Positions 25,763 to 35,542 of a DNA stretch of 64,000 nucleotides are shown here, piece by piece. Each line of letters opens with the position of its first letter. Position 1 is the stretch's first letter. Below the pieces are notes generated by a model, which had not been told where the DNA came from, made no database searches, and saw only the letters and a program-made list of their open reading frames with translations. This DNA comes from Candidatus Cloacimonetes bacterium 4572_55 (GTDB lineage Bacteria; 4572-55), in the NCBI GenBank assembly GCA_002084765.1, contig NBMB01000015.1, positions 36,028 through 100,027 on the forward strand. The letters are read 5' to 3'. A program made the position numbers and the translations under genes.

Positions 25763-26509
25763 TTAAATCACCATTCCCCCATCGACAACAAAAACCTGAC
25801 CTGTAATGTAACTACTCAGATCAGACGCTAAGAACAATGCCATATTGGCTACGTCGGTACCTGTCCCAAATCTACCGAGGGGTATCCTCTTTTTATATGT
25901 ATCTCGAATTTCCTTCGAGATTCCGGCGGTCATCTCTGTCTCGATAAATCCGGGCGCAATCGCGTTGACCGTGATGTTTCTCCCGGCCAATTCTTTTGCC
26001 GCTGATTTGGTCAAGCCGATCAAGCCGGCTTTTGAGGCGGCATAATTTGCCTGACCAGGATTTCCTATTATACCGATAACAGAGGTGATATTGATTATCC
26101 TGCCGCTTCGATTTTTCATCATGGAGCGGACTGCGCCTTTGATTGTATGATAGGCTCCGCCTAAATTCACATCAACCACTTGCCGCCAATCATCCTCCGA
26201 CATTCTCATTAACAGGTTATCCTTTGCGACGCCGGCATTATTAATCAAGATGTCTATTTTTTTATGTTGTTTTATAGCGGCTCGTATTTTCTCCGATACT
26301 CGACTTTGGTCTGTCACGTCCAACTTCACCGCCTCTGCGACGATACCTTGGCTGGATAATCGGTCATAGGCTCGGTTTAAAGATTCTTCATTCCGAGAAC
26401 AAATAAGCACAATCGCCCCGGCTAAGCCCAACGTTTCTGCGATTTGATAGCCGATCCCCCGACTTGCGCCGGTAATAAAAGCCACTTTTCCGGATAAATC
26501 GATTTTCAT
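25763..26509 (-). CDS. fabG: 3-oxoacyl-ACP reductase
   Basis: FabG (248 aa) is the NADPH-dependent reductase that makes 3-hydroxyacyl-ACP. It has the nucleotide-binding TGASRGIG (residues 14-21) and the NNAG motif. The catalytic Ser and the YAASKAG Tyr/Lys lie in ITSVIGIIGNPGQANYAASK. The C-terminal SSYITGQVFVVDGGMVI is typical. The length is normal. It directly follows fabH. The usual intervening fabD is missing. Confidence 0.96.
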   Translation of the reverse strand: MKIDLSGKVAFITGASRGIGYQIAETLGLAGAIVLICSRNEESLNRAYDRLSSQGIVAEAVKLDVTDQSRVSEKIRAAIKQHKKIDILINNAGVAKDNLLMRMSEDDWRQVVDVNLGGAYHTIKGAVRSMMKNRSGRIINITSVIGIIGNPGQANYAASKAGLIGLTKSAAKELAGRNITVNAIAPGFIETEMTAGISKEIRDTYKKRIPLGRFGTGTDVANMALFLASDLSSYITGQVFVVDGGMVI

Positions 26510-26583
26510 AACGCTTCCTTTATTAGAATCTAATATAAGACTATGTTCTAAGACTAGTATTTAATATTCAATATTATAATCTG

Positions 26584-27564
26584 TCATAGACGAATAACCG
26601 CCGCGCCCCAGGTAAAACCAGCACCGAAAGTCACCAGCAAAATATAATCCCCGTGTGATGCTCTCCCCGACGCGATCGCCTCATGTATGCTGATCGGTAT
26701 CGAGCCAGCCGTTGTATTTCCGTACTCATGGATATTCATAAAGACCTTCTTCATCGGAAATTTAATACGGCGGGCTGCGGCTTCGATAATGCGAAGATTT
26801 GCCTGATGGGGGATCATCAGAGTGATGTCGTCGTTGGTCAAGCCAGCCTCTTTCAAGGCCTCACAGGCACTTTTTGCCATAAATTTTACAGCGTGTTTAA
26901 AGACATCGTTTCCGGTCATCTGAACAGAATGCAGATTTTGTTCGATAGTCTCACGGCTCGGAAGAAGGCTGCTTCCGCCCGCTGGTTGGTGCAATAGATC
27001 GTTGTGTTCCCCGTTACTTTTCATATAACGAGACCGAATGCCGTATCCTTCTTCCACAGCTCCCAAAACCACAGCACCAGCGCCGTCTCCGAATAAAACG
27101 CATGTATTGCGGTCCTTCCAATTCAGCAATCTGGACATGATCTCAGATCCTATAGCCACCACATATCGATGTGTTTTCGCGGCAATCAGGCTTTCGCCGA
27201 CTATAATCGAATATAAAAATCCGGAACACGCCGCGTTGATATCAAATGAGGCGGCGTTCTTCGCCCCGATTTTGTATTGTACAATATTTGCCGTCGCGGG
27301 AAAGGGTTTATCTGGACTTATCGTGGCGACAATAACCAGACCCACATCTTCGCTATGTAATCCTGCGTTCCTCACGGCTTCAAGAGCGGCTTTTGATGCA
27401 AGATCGGAATTGTATTCATCTAATTTGGCAATATGTCGCTTTCGAATACCGGTTCGGCTTTGTATCCATTGGTCAGTCGTATCGACAAGCTTCTCCAGGT
27501 ATCGATTTGAAATAAAATTTTCCGGAATAGCCGCACCTGTTCCTAAAATCCCGACAGATGTCAC
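26584..27564 (-). CDS. fabH: Beta-ketoacyl-ACP synthase III
   Basis: FabH (326 aa) starts fatty acid synthesis by condensing an acyl-CoA with malonyl-ACP. The catalytic Cys is in NAACSGFLYS, the His in PHQANLRII and the Asn in EYGNTTAGSIP. GTG at 27564 with GGAG six bases upstream is the start. It follows plsX by nine bases. Acetyl versus branched primer preference cannot be read here. Confidence 0.96.
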   Translation of the reverse strand: MTSVGILGTGAAIPENFISNRYLEKLVDTTDQWIQSRTGIRKRHIAKLDEYNSDLASKAALEAVRNAGLHSEDVGLVIVATISPDKPFPATANIVQYKIGAKNAASFDINAACSGFLYSIIVGESLIAAKTHRYVVAIGSEIMSRLLNWKDRNTCVLFGDGAGAVVLGAVEEGYGIRSRYMKSNGEHNDLLHQPAGGSSLLPSRETIEQNLHSVQMTGNDVFKHAVKFMAKSACEALKEAGLTNDDITLMIPHQANLRIIEAAARRIKFPMKKVFMNIHEYGNTTAGSIPISIHEAIASGRASHGDYILLVTFGAGFTWGAAVIRL

Positions 27565-27573
27565 AGAAAACTC

Positions 27574-28569
27574 CTACTTTAGCGTCAGTTTCGCTTGGAT
27601 AAGCTGATTCACTTGATTTTCTACGAAACGCCGAGCCACAAGAATCCCGTTCTTTAATGCTTTTGCGTTGGATCCGCCGTGACAAACCACACTCACGCCG
27701 TTCAGACCCAACAGAGGTGCTCCGCCGTATTCCGAATAATCCATCATTTTTGTGATCGCCGCCAATGTCGGAGCGAGTAGGAGCAATCCACCTTTTGCCA
27801 ACCAGCTTTTCGACGTGTGTTTCCGCAGCGCGGATTTCAGAAAACCGATGGTTCCCTCAGCGAATTTCAGCACAATATTACCGATGAATCCGTCGCATAC
27901 GATCACGTCGGCGACTCCCTTAAAAATATCTCGTCCCTCGACGTTGCCGATAAAATTTAAAGGAAGCTCGGAAAGTAGCTCGTACGTCTCCAGTGCTAAT
28001 TCATTGCCTTTTGTTGGCTCTTCCCCGATATTCAGCAAACCGACCCGAGGGGTGTCCTTGTCCAGCATACGTTGGCAATAGATAGCACCCATCTCAGCAA
28101 ATTGTACCAAATGTGTGGGTTTACAATTGACGTTAGCACCCGAATCCAATAGGATCGAAATCCCTTGCTCCGTAGGTAATACACCGGCTAATGAGGGTCT
28201 TCTGACTCCTTTTAATCGCCTCAGAGTCATAAGACCGCCCGTAATCATCGCGCCTGTATTTCCCGAGCTGATAACCGCGGCGACCTGCTTTGTCTTGTGT
28301 AGACCATACATCACGTTGACGGAGGAATCTTTCTTTTTTCGAAGTGCTTGAGCTGGTGAATCGTGCATCGTGATCACTTCGGAAGCATGACGAATGCTTA
28401 AGCGATCCCCAAATCCTTGATAATAAGGGATGACGAGCGGATTTATGACCTTCTCGTCGCCTACCAGAATGATACTTAAATCCTCCTGGCATTTCAACGC
28501 TTCAATTGCCCCTTCAATATTCACTGCCGGGGTGTGATCCCCACCCATTGCGTCAACGGCAATATGCAT
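27574..28569 (-). CDS. plsX: Phosphate acyltransferase PlsX
   Basis: PlsX (331 aa) converts acyl-ACP to acyl-phosphate for phospholipid synthesis. The N terminus MHIAVDAMGGDHTPAVNIEG and later blocks (VAAVISSGNTGAMITGGLM, LLDSGANVNCKPTHLVQFA, GLLNIGEEPTKGNEL, YSEYGGAPLLGLNGV) are family signatures. It belongs to the rpmF-plsX-fabH block, separated from rpmF by a 490-base gap. Confidence 0.96.
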   Translation of the reverse strand: MHIAVDAMGGDHTPAVNIEGAIEALKCQEDLSIILVGDEKVINPLVIPYYQGFGDRLSIRHASEVITMHDSPAQALRKKKDSSVNVMYGLHKTKQVAAVISSGNTGAMITGGLMTLRRLKGVRRPSLAGVLPTEQGISILLDSGANVNCKPTHLVQFAEMGAIYCQRMLDKDTPRVGLLNIGEEPTKGNELALETYELLSELPLNFIGNVEGRDIFKGVADVIVCDGFIGNIVLKFAEGTIGFLKSALRKHTSKSWLAKGGLLLLAPTLAAITKMMDYSEYGGAPLLGLNGVSVVCHGGSNAKALKNGILVARRFVENQVNQLIQAKLTLK

Positions 28570-29061
28570 CCAGAACTCCTATTAAATGGGCAATAAACAA
28601 CCGCGTTACGCGGCGTTGTTCATTGCGTTGTATGACACCTGACCAAAATTTATCGGTTGACATAAAAATTTTCTAATTCCCCCGACCGTCAAAAATCCCT
28701 TTCTTTCCGCTCCAATCCGCCGAAAAACATCTGCATCTAAAAAAACAAATTTTTTACTAACCTGGATTATTCGTCATCACGGAAGTCGATCCGCAGATTA
28801 TCGCAGATTAAGAATTGATAATTAAAAAATTATCTTTTTTGCCAAATTTTCTTCAGGAAAACGGAGTTTTTGCGCACATTTCACTATAGCCTGAATAATT
28901 CGAAACAGAGTCACAGAGAACGCAGAGTCAGCCCAAATAAGGGTTCTGAAATTCTCATAAAAACTGAGTTCTCTTGGAAATGTCGTTAAAAATCGAATCT
29001 AACCCATTAAATATAAAACATTTGAGACCTCTGGTTCCCCGATGATTATGAATAATACAGG
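28570..29061. other. Intergenic stretch between rpmF and plsX
   Basis: No gene is seen. The segment holds an imperfect hairpin of about 10 bp near 28590-28616 just upstream of plsX (AACAA-CCGCG and CGCGG-CGTTGTT), a dispersed repeat at 28761-28833 that recurs near 63681, and a CACAGAGAACGCAGAG stretch near 28912, a motif I have seen in intergenic DNA of related uncultured bacteria. Confidence 0.45.
28761..28833 (+). repeat. Dispersed intergenic repeat, copy 1
   Basis: It starts CCTGGATTATT and contains CCGCAGATTA and TCGCAGATTAAGAATTGATA followed by ATTAA. The same succession occurs at 63681-63765 in the same orientation, where an extra CGCGGATTA block is present. Confidence 0.55.
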
Positions 29062-29247
29062 CTAACTGCGCTCTCGGATTTCAATAACCTGACGACCGTT
29101 ATAATACCCGCAGTTTTTGCAGACTCGATGCGGCAGTTTGATTTGATTGCAGTTTTTACACGTACTCATTCCGGGAAGTTTTACCTTCCAATGAGTCCGA
29201 CGTTTATTTCGCCGACTTTTAGAAATTTTATGTTTCGGATTCGCCAT
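29062..29247 (-). CDS. rpmF: Ribosomal protein bL32
   Basis: This is a 61-aa large-subunit protein. [20 protein letters not shown] and the four-Cys zinc ribbon (CKNCNQ...[14 protein letters not shown]) are typical of the zinc-binding form. It lies in the conserved yceD-rpmF-plsX order on the minus strand. Confidence 0.96.
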   Translation of the reverse strand: MANPKHKISKSRRNKRRTHWKVKLPGMSTCKNCNQIKLPHRVCKNCGYYNGRQVIEIRERS

Positions 29248-29310
29248 CTTTCATATCTCCCTCTAAAAACCTATTATAAAAACATATAAAAATCTATATT
29301 AACTTATTAT

Positions 29311-29829
29311 CTAAGTTTGTAACGCCTTGAGTTGTTCCCAACGAGAATCCGTCTGCATAGTCAGGCATGAGCAATGTCCTTTGTTCAAATTTTGTCCACA
29401 ATGGGAACAAAGACCTTTACAGTCGTCTCGGCACAATATTTTAATAGGTATCGTTAAAATGAGGACCTCTCGGACATAAACGCTAAAGTCGATCTCATGT
29501 CCGGAATAATCACACTCCTGGGTCTCCTTGGCAGTCAACTCCAAATCTTTCGAATAGTTTCTGCGGTCTCGATACCGAAAGTATAACTCAAACGGTTTTT
29601 GAACCGTGTATTTAGTCTCGGTAAGACAACGGTCGCATACAAAATTGGCTTCAGTCTCACAAGTTCCGCTAAATAGCAGTTTGTCCTCAATCTTGCGTAT
29701 CGTCAAATCCACACGCACCGGACTGGTCAATTGCGCTCTGTCAACATCCCATCGGATATCTTCGGATGTCAGTTCCTGATGGAAATTGTTTTTTCCGAAG
29801 CGCAAATGTTGAATATCGATGATGAACAT
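29311..29829 (-). CDS. yceD: YceD/DUF177 family protein
   Basis: This is a 172-aa DUF177 protein, encoded just before rpmF in most bacteria and linked in other organisms to 23S rRNA and ribosome maturation. It shows the CETEANFVCDRCLTE motif (about residues 73-87) and a C-terminal Cys-rich segment (LCRDDCKGLCSHCGQNLN). The ATG at 29829 with AGGA six bases before is preferred to the ATG at 29850. Confidence 0.88.
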   Translation of the reverse strand: MFIIDIQHLRFGKNNFHQELTSEDIRWDVDRAQLTSPVRVDLTIRKIEDKLLFSGTCETEANFVCDRCLTETKYTVQKPFELYFRYRDRRNYSKDLELTAKETQECDYSGHEIDFSVYVREVLILTIPIKILCRDDCKGLCSHCGQNLNKGHCSCLTMQTDSRWEQLKALQT

Positions 29830-29989
29830 AACCGATCCTATCCGTTGCATAACCGTTATGTGATTGTCGAAAGTGAGCCGTATGAAAATATATCGAGCGA
29901 TAAAAATACGTCAATGCGATGCTTTATGCAAGTAAAAAAGCACCCGAACCGCATTTCGATGAAGATAACTTAATCCTTTTACAATGAGA

Positions 29990-31333
29990 TTATGATAATT
30001 CTAACCCTTGAATGAAGTTGGTCGTGACGTCGCCTTTTTTGAAATCCTCGTTATCCATGACTTTCTGATGGAAAGGTATTGTGGTCGGAACGCCCTCAAT
30101 CACACATTCGTCCAAACTTCTCTTCATACGAGCCACAGCTTCAGCACGCGTATCTGCGTGCACAATAATTTTGGCGATCATGGAATCATAATAAGGTGGG
30201 ATTTCATATTCCGCGTAAGCGTGCGAATCGACTCGAACTCCGGGACCTCCCGGCAGATGGAGGCTGGTGATTTTCCCCGGAGTCGGCATAAATCCCTTCT
30301 CGACGTCTTCTGCATTAATCCGGCATTCGATAGCGTGTCCACGAATTTTAATATCTTCTTGGCGATAGGATAATTTCTCGCCCGCGGCGACTCGGATCAT
30401 CTCTTTGACCAGGTCCACGCCTGTCACCATCTCCGTGACCGGATGCTCGACTTGGATACGGGTATTCATTTCCATAAAGTAGAAATTTTTGTCGCGATCC
30501 ATCAGAAATTCCACAGTCCCAGCCGTATCATAGCTGACCCGCTTGGCACCTGACACCGCTATCTCGCCGACTTTTTGACGCAACTCTTCCGTGAGCGCGG
30601 GAGATGGCGATTCTTCCAGAAGTTTTTGGTGCCGCCTCTGGATTGAGCAATCTCTCTCACCCAAGTGGATCACATTCCCGTGTTTATCTCCCATGATTTG
30701 TATTTCAATATGACGCGGATTCCTCAAAAACTTCTCGATATATACTCGAGAATCCTTGAAGGAGTTTTTCGCCTCTTGTTGCGCCATCTGAAGATTCTGC
30801 TCCAGTTCCTTGGAAGACTCTACCACTCGCATACCGCGTCCTCCTCCTCCGGCAGTCGCTTTGATAATGATAGGATAGCCAATATCCCTTGCCAGCTCCT
30901 CGGCCTCTTTCAGGGTCTCCACCAGTCCGTCGCTGCCGGGCAAGACTGGCACATTCGCGGATTTCATCTCTGACCGAGCCAGTGCCTTATCGCCCATTTT
31001 CCGTATCGTCTCAGGAGTCGGTCCGATAAAAACAATATTGCATGAACGACAAATTTCGGCAAATTGCACATTTTCGGCTAGAAAACCATATCCAGGATGA
31101 ATCGCATCTGCGTTGGTGATCTCGGCCGCGCTGATAATTTGCCGGAAGTTCAGATAACTGCTTGCGCTTTCCGCCCTACCTATGCAGACGTCTTCATCCG
31201 CAAACCGGACGTGGAGAGAGTTTGTATCCGCCTCAGAGTGGACAGCGACTGTTTGAATCCCCAATTCTTTGCACGCGCGAATAATTCGTAAGGCTATCTC
31301 GCCCCGGTTGGCAATTAAAATTTTTTTAAACAT
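29990..31333 (-). CDS. accC: Acetyl-CoA carboxylase biotin carboxylase subunit
   Basis: AccC (447 aa) carboxylates the biotin of AccB using ATP and bicarbonate, the first step of fatty acid synthesis. It begins [23 protein letters not shown]-grasp features are the glycine-rich loop [43 protein letters not shown] and the C-terminal [17 protein letters not shown]. The length is normal. It is in the accB operon but separated from accB by pilT. Confidence 0.96.
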   Translation of the reverse strand: MFKKILIANRGEIALRIIRACKELGIQTVAVHSEADTNSLHVRFADEDVCIGRAESASSYLNFRQIISAAEITNADAIHPGYGFLAENVQFAEICRSCNIVFIGPTPETIRKMGDKALARSEMKSANVPVLPGSDGLVETLKEAEELARDIGYPIIIKATAGGGGRGMRVVESSKELEQNLQMAQQEAKNSFKDSRVYIEKFLRNPRHIEIQIMGDKHGNVIHLGERDCSIQRRHQKLLEESPSPALTEELRQKVGEIAVSGAKRVSYDTAGTVEFLMDRDKNFYFMEMNTRIQVEHPVTEMVTGVDLVKEMIRVAAGEKLSYRQEDIKIRGHAIECRINAEDVEKGFMPTPGKITSLHLPGGPGVRVDSHAYAEYEIPPYYDSMIAKIIVHADTRAEAVARMKRSLDECVIEGVPTTIPFHQKVMDNEDFKKGDVTTNFIQGLELS

Positions 31334-31463
31334 AGCGATCCCTTAAGAAATTGGGAAGGTTCCCAAATATGTTCGACCCATGCCGATTTTCGGCATAAAA
31401 TAACCGGAACTGCGCCGGATTGTGTATATATCAAAATTCTATTTTGAAAATGAGGCGATCGTA

Positions 31464-32564
31464 TTATCCGGCGAACTGCTCCCACGACTGCGCGGTAGAC
31501 GATTGAATTCCTTCTACTTGTAGTCGAAATTCATCCGGGGAGCTGGCGTACAGCAAGCCGGTCTCATAACTGATCATCTCGCCTCGATAAAGAGCGATAA
31601 CCGCCTGATCAAAGCTCTGCATCCCGTATTGCCCGCCCTCTTCGATCAACCCATGGATGCTTTTTATCTCTGCAGGATCGGTTATATAATCCCGAATCGC
31701 TTTAGTTCCGATCAAAACCTCCACAGCCGGGGCTCTGCCTTTGTCATTCTTCTTTGGCAGCAGCCGCTGGGACACAATCGCCTGGATAGTCGACGCGATC
31801 TGCCGACGAACTTGATCATGTTGATATGGCGGAAAATAAGAGACCATACGCTGGATCGTCTGCGGAGCGTCCAATGTATGGAGGGTGCTCATCACCAAAT
31901 GACCGCTGTCCGCGGCCATTAGTGCCACCCGCGTGGTCTCTTGATCTCGGATCTCTCCCAACAAAATCACATCGGGGTCCTGGCGGAGAATGAACCGTAG
32001 TGCCGTGCTATAGGACTCCGTATCAACCCCGATTTCCCTCTGACTGACCAGTGCCTTGCCTTCTTGATGAATAAATTCTATCGGGTCTTCGATCGTAATG
32101 ATATTGACCGGCGAATGGTTGTTTATGTAGCTAACCATAGCGGCTAATGTCGTCGATTTGCCGGATCCGGTCACGCCGGTGACTAAAATCAAGCCACGTG
32201 GCAAAGTTGCTAATTTTTTCAATATTTTCGGCAGGCATAATTCGTCAATACTCGCCACTTTTTTCGGGATAGCCCTCATATTGACCGATAGAGTCCCGCG
32301 CTGTCGATAGATATTTGTGCGAAACCGACCAAGACCCAAAACGCCGAAGGCAAAATCGATCTCATTCGTTTTATCAAATTGGGCTTGCTGATCCGGAGTC
32401 ATAATCGCGCGAGCGGTCTGCTCCACATCTTTCGGTTTCAGTTTTACATCGCCTACCCGCCGAATTTCTCCGTCCACACGAATGCAAGGCGGATAACCCG
32501 CGCGTAGATGAAGATCGGAACCTCTATGAGTGATCATCAACTCCAGCGTAACCTTGAGATTCAT
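31464..32564 (-). CDS. pilT: Type IV pilus retraction ATPase PilT
   Basis: PilT (366 aa) is the cytoplasmic hexameric ATPase powering pilus retraction and twitching. It has the N-terminal SDLHLRAGYPPCIRVDGEI and Walker A GVTGSGKSTT (about residues 129-138). The Asp box with ITIEDPIEFIH, Walker B DPDVILLGEIRDQETTRVAL and the His box STLHTLDAPQTI follow. The C-terminal AIRDYI matches the PilT motif AIRNLI. It is oddly inserted between accB and accC. No other pilus gene is in the window. Confidence 0.93.
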   Translation of the reverse strand: MNLKVTLELMITHRGSDLHLRAGYPPCIRVDGEIRRVGDVKLKPKDVEQTARAIMTPDQQAQFDKTNEIDFAFGVLGLGRFRTNIYRQRGTLSVNMRAIPKKVASIDELCLPKILKKLATLPRGLILVTGVTGSGKSTTLAAMVSYINNHSPVNIITIEDPIEFIHQEGKALVSQREIGVDTESYSTALRFILRQDPDVILLGEIRDQETTRVALMAADSGHLVMSTLHTLDAPQTIQRMVSYFPPYQHDQVRRQIASTIQAIVSQRLLPKKNDKGRAPAVEVLIGTKAIRDYITDPAEIKSIHGLIEEGGQYGMQSFDQAVIALYRGEMISYETGLLYASSPDEFRLQVEGIQSSTAQSWEQFAG

Positions 32565-32650
32565 CGCATGCCTGTTCCTTTGTTCTTACTCAAATTCTTA
32601 CTCAAAGCGAATAAAAAGGCAACTTGCGCTCTGTTGATAACGATTTTTTC

Positions 32651-33130
32651 TTAGTCCTTATCAATAATGAACATCGGTTGACCGAATTGCACCGGTTGGG
32701 CGTTTTTGGCGGAAATTTCGATGATTTTTCCCGCGTATTCCGATTGAATCTCATTCATCAGCTTCATCGCTTCCACAATGCACAACACCTGACCGACCTC
32801 CACATGATCGCCGATTTTTACATAGGGATCCGCGTCTGGAGACGGTGCTCGATAGAACGTGCCGACCATCGGAGATTTCATTTCCACCGTGTTGCCGTCG
32901 CCAGGGGTTTCAACCGACGGAGTGATTGGAGCCTGTTCCGCAGCCGGAGGAAGAGGAGCGGCTGGAAGTAGCGCGGTCTGAGGGGCCGCGGCCGCAGCAA
33001 CAACTCGCGATCGAGCCGGCGCGTGTCGTCGGACAATCCGAAGTTTATCCCCGGATCGATTATATTCAAACAGATCGATTTGATGCTTATCCACAAGCGC
33101 GATCAATTTTTCAATAAATTTTAATTCCAT
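32651..33130 (-). CDS. accB: Acetyl-CoA carboxylase biotin carboxyl carrier protein
   Basis: AccB (159 aa) carries biotin for acetyl-CoA carboxylase. An N-terminal helix region (MELKFIEKLIALVDKHQIDL) is followed by an Ala/Pro-rich linker (about 55-80). The biotinyl domain has the modification site VEAMKLMNEI near the end. The ATG at 33130 is chosen; an in-frame TTG lies six bases upstream. It follows efp by 56 bases, a common arrangement. Confidence 0.95.
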   Translation of the reverse strand: MELKFIEKLIALVDKHQIDLFEYNRSGDKLRIVRRHAPARSRVVAAAAAPQTALLPAAPLPPAAEQAPITPSVETPGDGNTVEMKSPMVGTFYRAPSPDADPYVKIGDHVEVGQVLCIVEAMKLMNEIQSEYAGKIIEISAKNAQPVQFGQPMFIIDKD

Positions 33131-33186
33131 ATTCAACCCAACATGTTAGAGTGTAATCCATAAGTTAGTTATTACGGGTGGGTCGC

Positions 33187-33750
33187 TTATTTTTTCACCC
33201 GTTCAATATAGGTATCGGTCCGGGTATCGACTTTAATCTTATCCCCCTGCTGGAGAAAAAGCGGAACAGGAACCACCGCCCCTGTCTCCAATGTCGCGGG
33301 TTTTGTTCCCGCGGTCACTGTATCGCCTTTGAAGCTCGGCTCGGTTTCAGTGATCTTCAGCTCGACAAATGTCGGAACCTCGATGCTGATAATATCCGAC
33401 CCATTCATCAAAATGGAAATATTCATGTTTTCCTTCAGATATTTCAGACCGTCGCCGATCACGTCTCCGCGAATCGGAAACTGCTCATAAGTATCCGGAT
33501 CCATCATGTGATACTCATCGCCGGAACTATACAAGTACTCCATGCTTTTTCTTTCCAGACGCACATCTTTCACCTTCTCGCCGGAACGAAAAGTTTTCTC
33601 GATCACCGCGCCTGTTCTGATATTTTTTAGCTTTGTCCGAACAAAAGCCCCACCTTTTCCAGGTTTCACATGCTGAAATTCGGCGATACTAAACAGATGT
33701 CCGTCCATCTCAAAAGTAAAACCATTACGAAAATTTGTTGTAGACGCCAT
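33187..33750 (-). CDS. efp: Elongation factor P
   Basis: EF-P (187 aa) relieves ribosome stalling at polyproline. The N-terminal KOW domain contains the tip loop VKPGKGGAFVRTKLKN with a Lys at the position modified in many bacteria. Two OB domains follow, with GDVIGDGLKYLKENMNISIL and a C-terminal KIKVDTRTDTYIERVKK. The modifying enzymes are not in the window. It lies between pepP and accB. Confidence 0.96.
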   Translation of the reverse strand: MASTTNFRNGFTFEMDGHLFSIAEFQHVKPGKGGAFVRTKLKNIRTGAVIEKTFRSGEKVKDVRLERKSMEYLYSSGDEYHMMDPDTYEQFPIRGDVIGDGLKYLKENMNISILMNGSDIISIEVPTFVELKITETEPSFKGDTVTAGTKPATLETGAVVPVPLFLQQGDKIKVDTRTDTYIERVKK

Positions 33751-33789
33751 CTCCCACGTTCTCCTTAATTATATATATACTCTTAAATT

Positions 33790-33829
33790 ATAACGATTCA
33801 GCTATGACAAACAATAGCTGAATCGTTAT
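33790..33829 (-). terminator. Strong hairpin between pepP and efp
   Basis: Perfect 15-bp arms (ATAACGATTCAGCTA and complement) with a 10-base loop. On the minus strand it is followed by AATTTAAG rather than a T run, so it may stabilise or attenuate the message rather than end it. Confidence 0.5.
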
Positions 33830-33904
33830 CTTAATATTTACTTAAAACGTAATTATATCTATATAGTATTTTAATAATATTTTATTTTGCGATCTGGAAA
33901 TATC

Positions 33905-34981
33905 TCAAATTTCGATCAATTCTCTCGGCGAATGAGAAAGAAGCTCACTGCCTTCATCGGTCACAATGAGAACGTCCTCGATCCGCACTCCGCCCCAACC
34001 TGCGATATAAATACCCGGCTCATTGGTAAACACCATTCCAGATTCAAGCCTCTTTTCCTTTTTTCTTTTCGAGATATGGGGTGCTTCGTGGATATCCAGT
34101 CCGATACCATGACCCAATCCGTGATTGAAATAGTCGCCGTATCCCTCGGATTTGATATAATCTCGAGCCGCCGCGTCCACATCGACAATTTTTACACCGG
34201 AGCGAGCAATATTTTTAGAACGTCGCTGCGCTTCCTGCACAATTTTGTATATTTCCCGCTGTTTTTTATCTGGCTTCCCAATAGCGATAGTCCGGGTCAT
34301 ATCCGAGACGTATCCCTCGTAAACGCATCCCATATCAATAGTTACCAGATCTCCTTTCTTGATTTTTTTCTGAGTCGGGCGACCGTGCGGAAACGCACCG
34401 TTTTCCCCAGAAGCAACAATGGTCTCAAACGCAGGATTGGAAGCACCGTTCATTTTTTGTAAATAATCAATCCGCGCCGCGACCTGGTTCTCACGTATAC
34501 CGGGGGCGATATATTTCAAAATTTGAGAAAAACTCTGGTCGTTGATTCGGATCGCCTCTTGCAACTTTTGGACCTCTTCCGGAGATTTGGTAGCTCTCAA
34601 ATTTTCCACCAGATTGACAGTCGCGGTCAGACCTTCCTCTGGAAACCACTCAACAAGCCTGAGATAGGAGGCGAGCCGCGTATGCACGGACTCGATCGCC
34701 AATTTTTTCGGCTGATTGTCGGAAATCAACTCCCACATCCGCTTCGCCAATGAAATGGGTTCCTCTAAGATATCTATCTCAAAGTCTTTCACCTCGTTCT
34801 TCGCCTGCTCCTTATATCGTCCGTCACTGATGAATAGTGCCCGATTTTTTGTGATATAGACCAGCCCGTGACTGCCGCTAAATCCGCTCAGATAGCGCAC
34901 ATTCGGATAATGCACGGTAAAAAAACCGTCGATATCACGCTCAGTTAGAGATGTTCGCAATCGATTAATTCTTTTTTGCAA
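33905..34981 (-). CDS. pepP: M24B aminopeptidase (Xaa-Pro peptidase)
   Basis: This 358-aa enzyme removes N-terminal residues preceding proline. The creatinase-like N-terminal domain (about 1-125, PNVRYLSGFSGSHGLVYI) precedes the pita-bread domain. Its five metal ligands are all visible: Asp in TIDMGCVYEGYVSDMTRT (two Asp), His in GHGLGHGIGLDIHEAP, Glu in TNEPGIYI and Glu in VRIEDVL. It is the first gene of the long operon and precedes efp as in many bacteria. The symbol pepP is used loosely. Prolidase (PepQ) specificity is possible. Confidence 0.93.
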   Translation of the reverse strand: MQKRINRLRTSLTERDIDGFFTVHYPNVRYLSGFSGSHGLVYITKNRALFISDGRYKEQAKNEVKDFEIDILEEPISLAKRMWELISDNQPKKLAIESVHTRLASYLRLVEWFPEEGLTATVNLVENLRATKSPEEVQKLQEAIRINDQSFSQILKYIAPGIRENQVAARIDYLQKMNGASNPAFETIVASGENGAFPHGRPTQKKIKKGDLVTIDMGCVYEGYVSDMTRTIAIGKPDKKQREIYKIVQEAQRRSKNIARSGVKIVDVDAAARDYIKSEGYGDYFNHGLGHGIGLDIHEAPHISKRKKEKRLESGMVFTNEPGIYIAGWGGVRIEDVLIVTDEGSELLSHSPRELIEI

Positions 34982-35040
34982 TGTTTCTCCTCGGTTCCGA
35001 GATATGAATATGACAGATAAGAGTCCACTTATGCTAATCG

Positions 35041-35069
35041 ACGTTAAATAATTTGGAGTCGATTGTCAA
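35041..35069 (-). promoter_or_regulatory. Promoter of the pepP-efp-acc-fab operon
   Basis: A perfect TTGACA (35069-35064), 17 bases, then TAACGT (35046-35041) on the minus strand, about 60 bases before the pepP ATG. The -10 match is weak. Confidence 0.45.
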
Positions 35070-35542
35070 GAGTTTTTACATTTTTTTGTGAAAGAATGGC
35101 TCATTCTTGCTAAAATCCTTGCTAACATCCTTGCTCCTAAGAAACTTCCCCAACCCATCGTCAAAAAATTGTGATTTGGAAAACGATTTAAATTGTCATT
35201 GGCCAAAATTATATGAAATTATGTTGAAAAAGTCCAGCAGTTTATGGCGAAAGATGCTAGAAATTAAGAGAATTGGACGCAAAAATGCGACGGCTGCGGA
35301 ACCTGTTACGATCAGCGGGAATCAAATTTGGATTGCAGGAATAAATTGATATTACTCGACAGCAACCAGCAATTCTCGCCTATGCACTAAACGTGTGTAA
35401 TTACAGGGTTTGGTTAAAAAGGTTTCGTAAACATTTCCATACAAAGCTCGGATTTTACTTAACTTTATTCGATCATTTGTTTTATATTTGATCATTAATT
35501 CGCAGACTTCAAATTTTTTATATTTTTTATAAAGGGGTAGTC
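35070..35542. other. AT-rich junction between core operon and accessory island
   Basis: No supportable gene. An 80-codon plus-strand frame at 35107-35349 has no family resemblance or ribosome site. The last 60 bases before 35543 are AT-rich and probably carry the transposase promoter. Confidence 0.4.

Noticed and set aside
35107..35349. 80-codon plus-strand frame before the island
   Set aside because: No ribosome site, no family resemblance and AT-rich intergenic composition.
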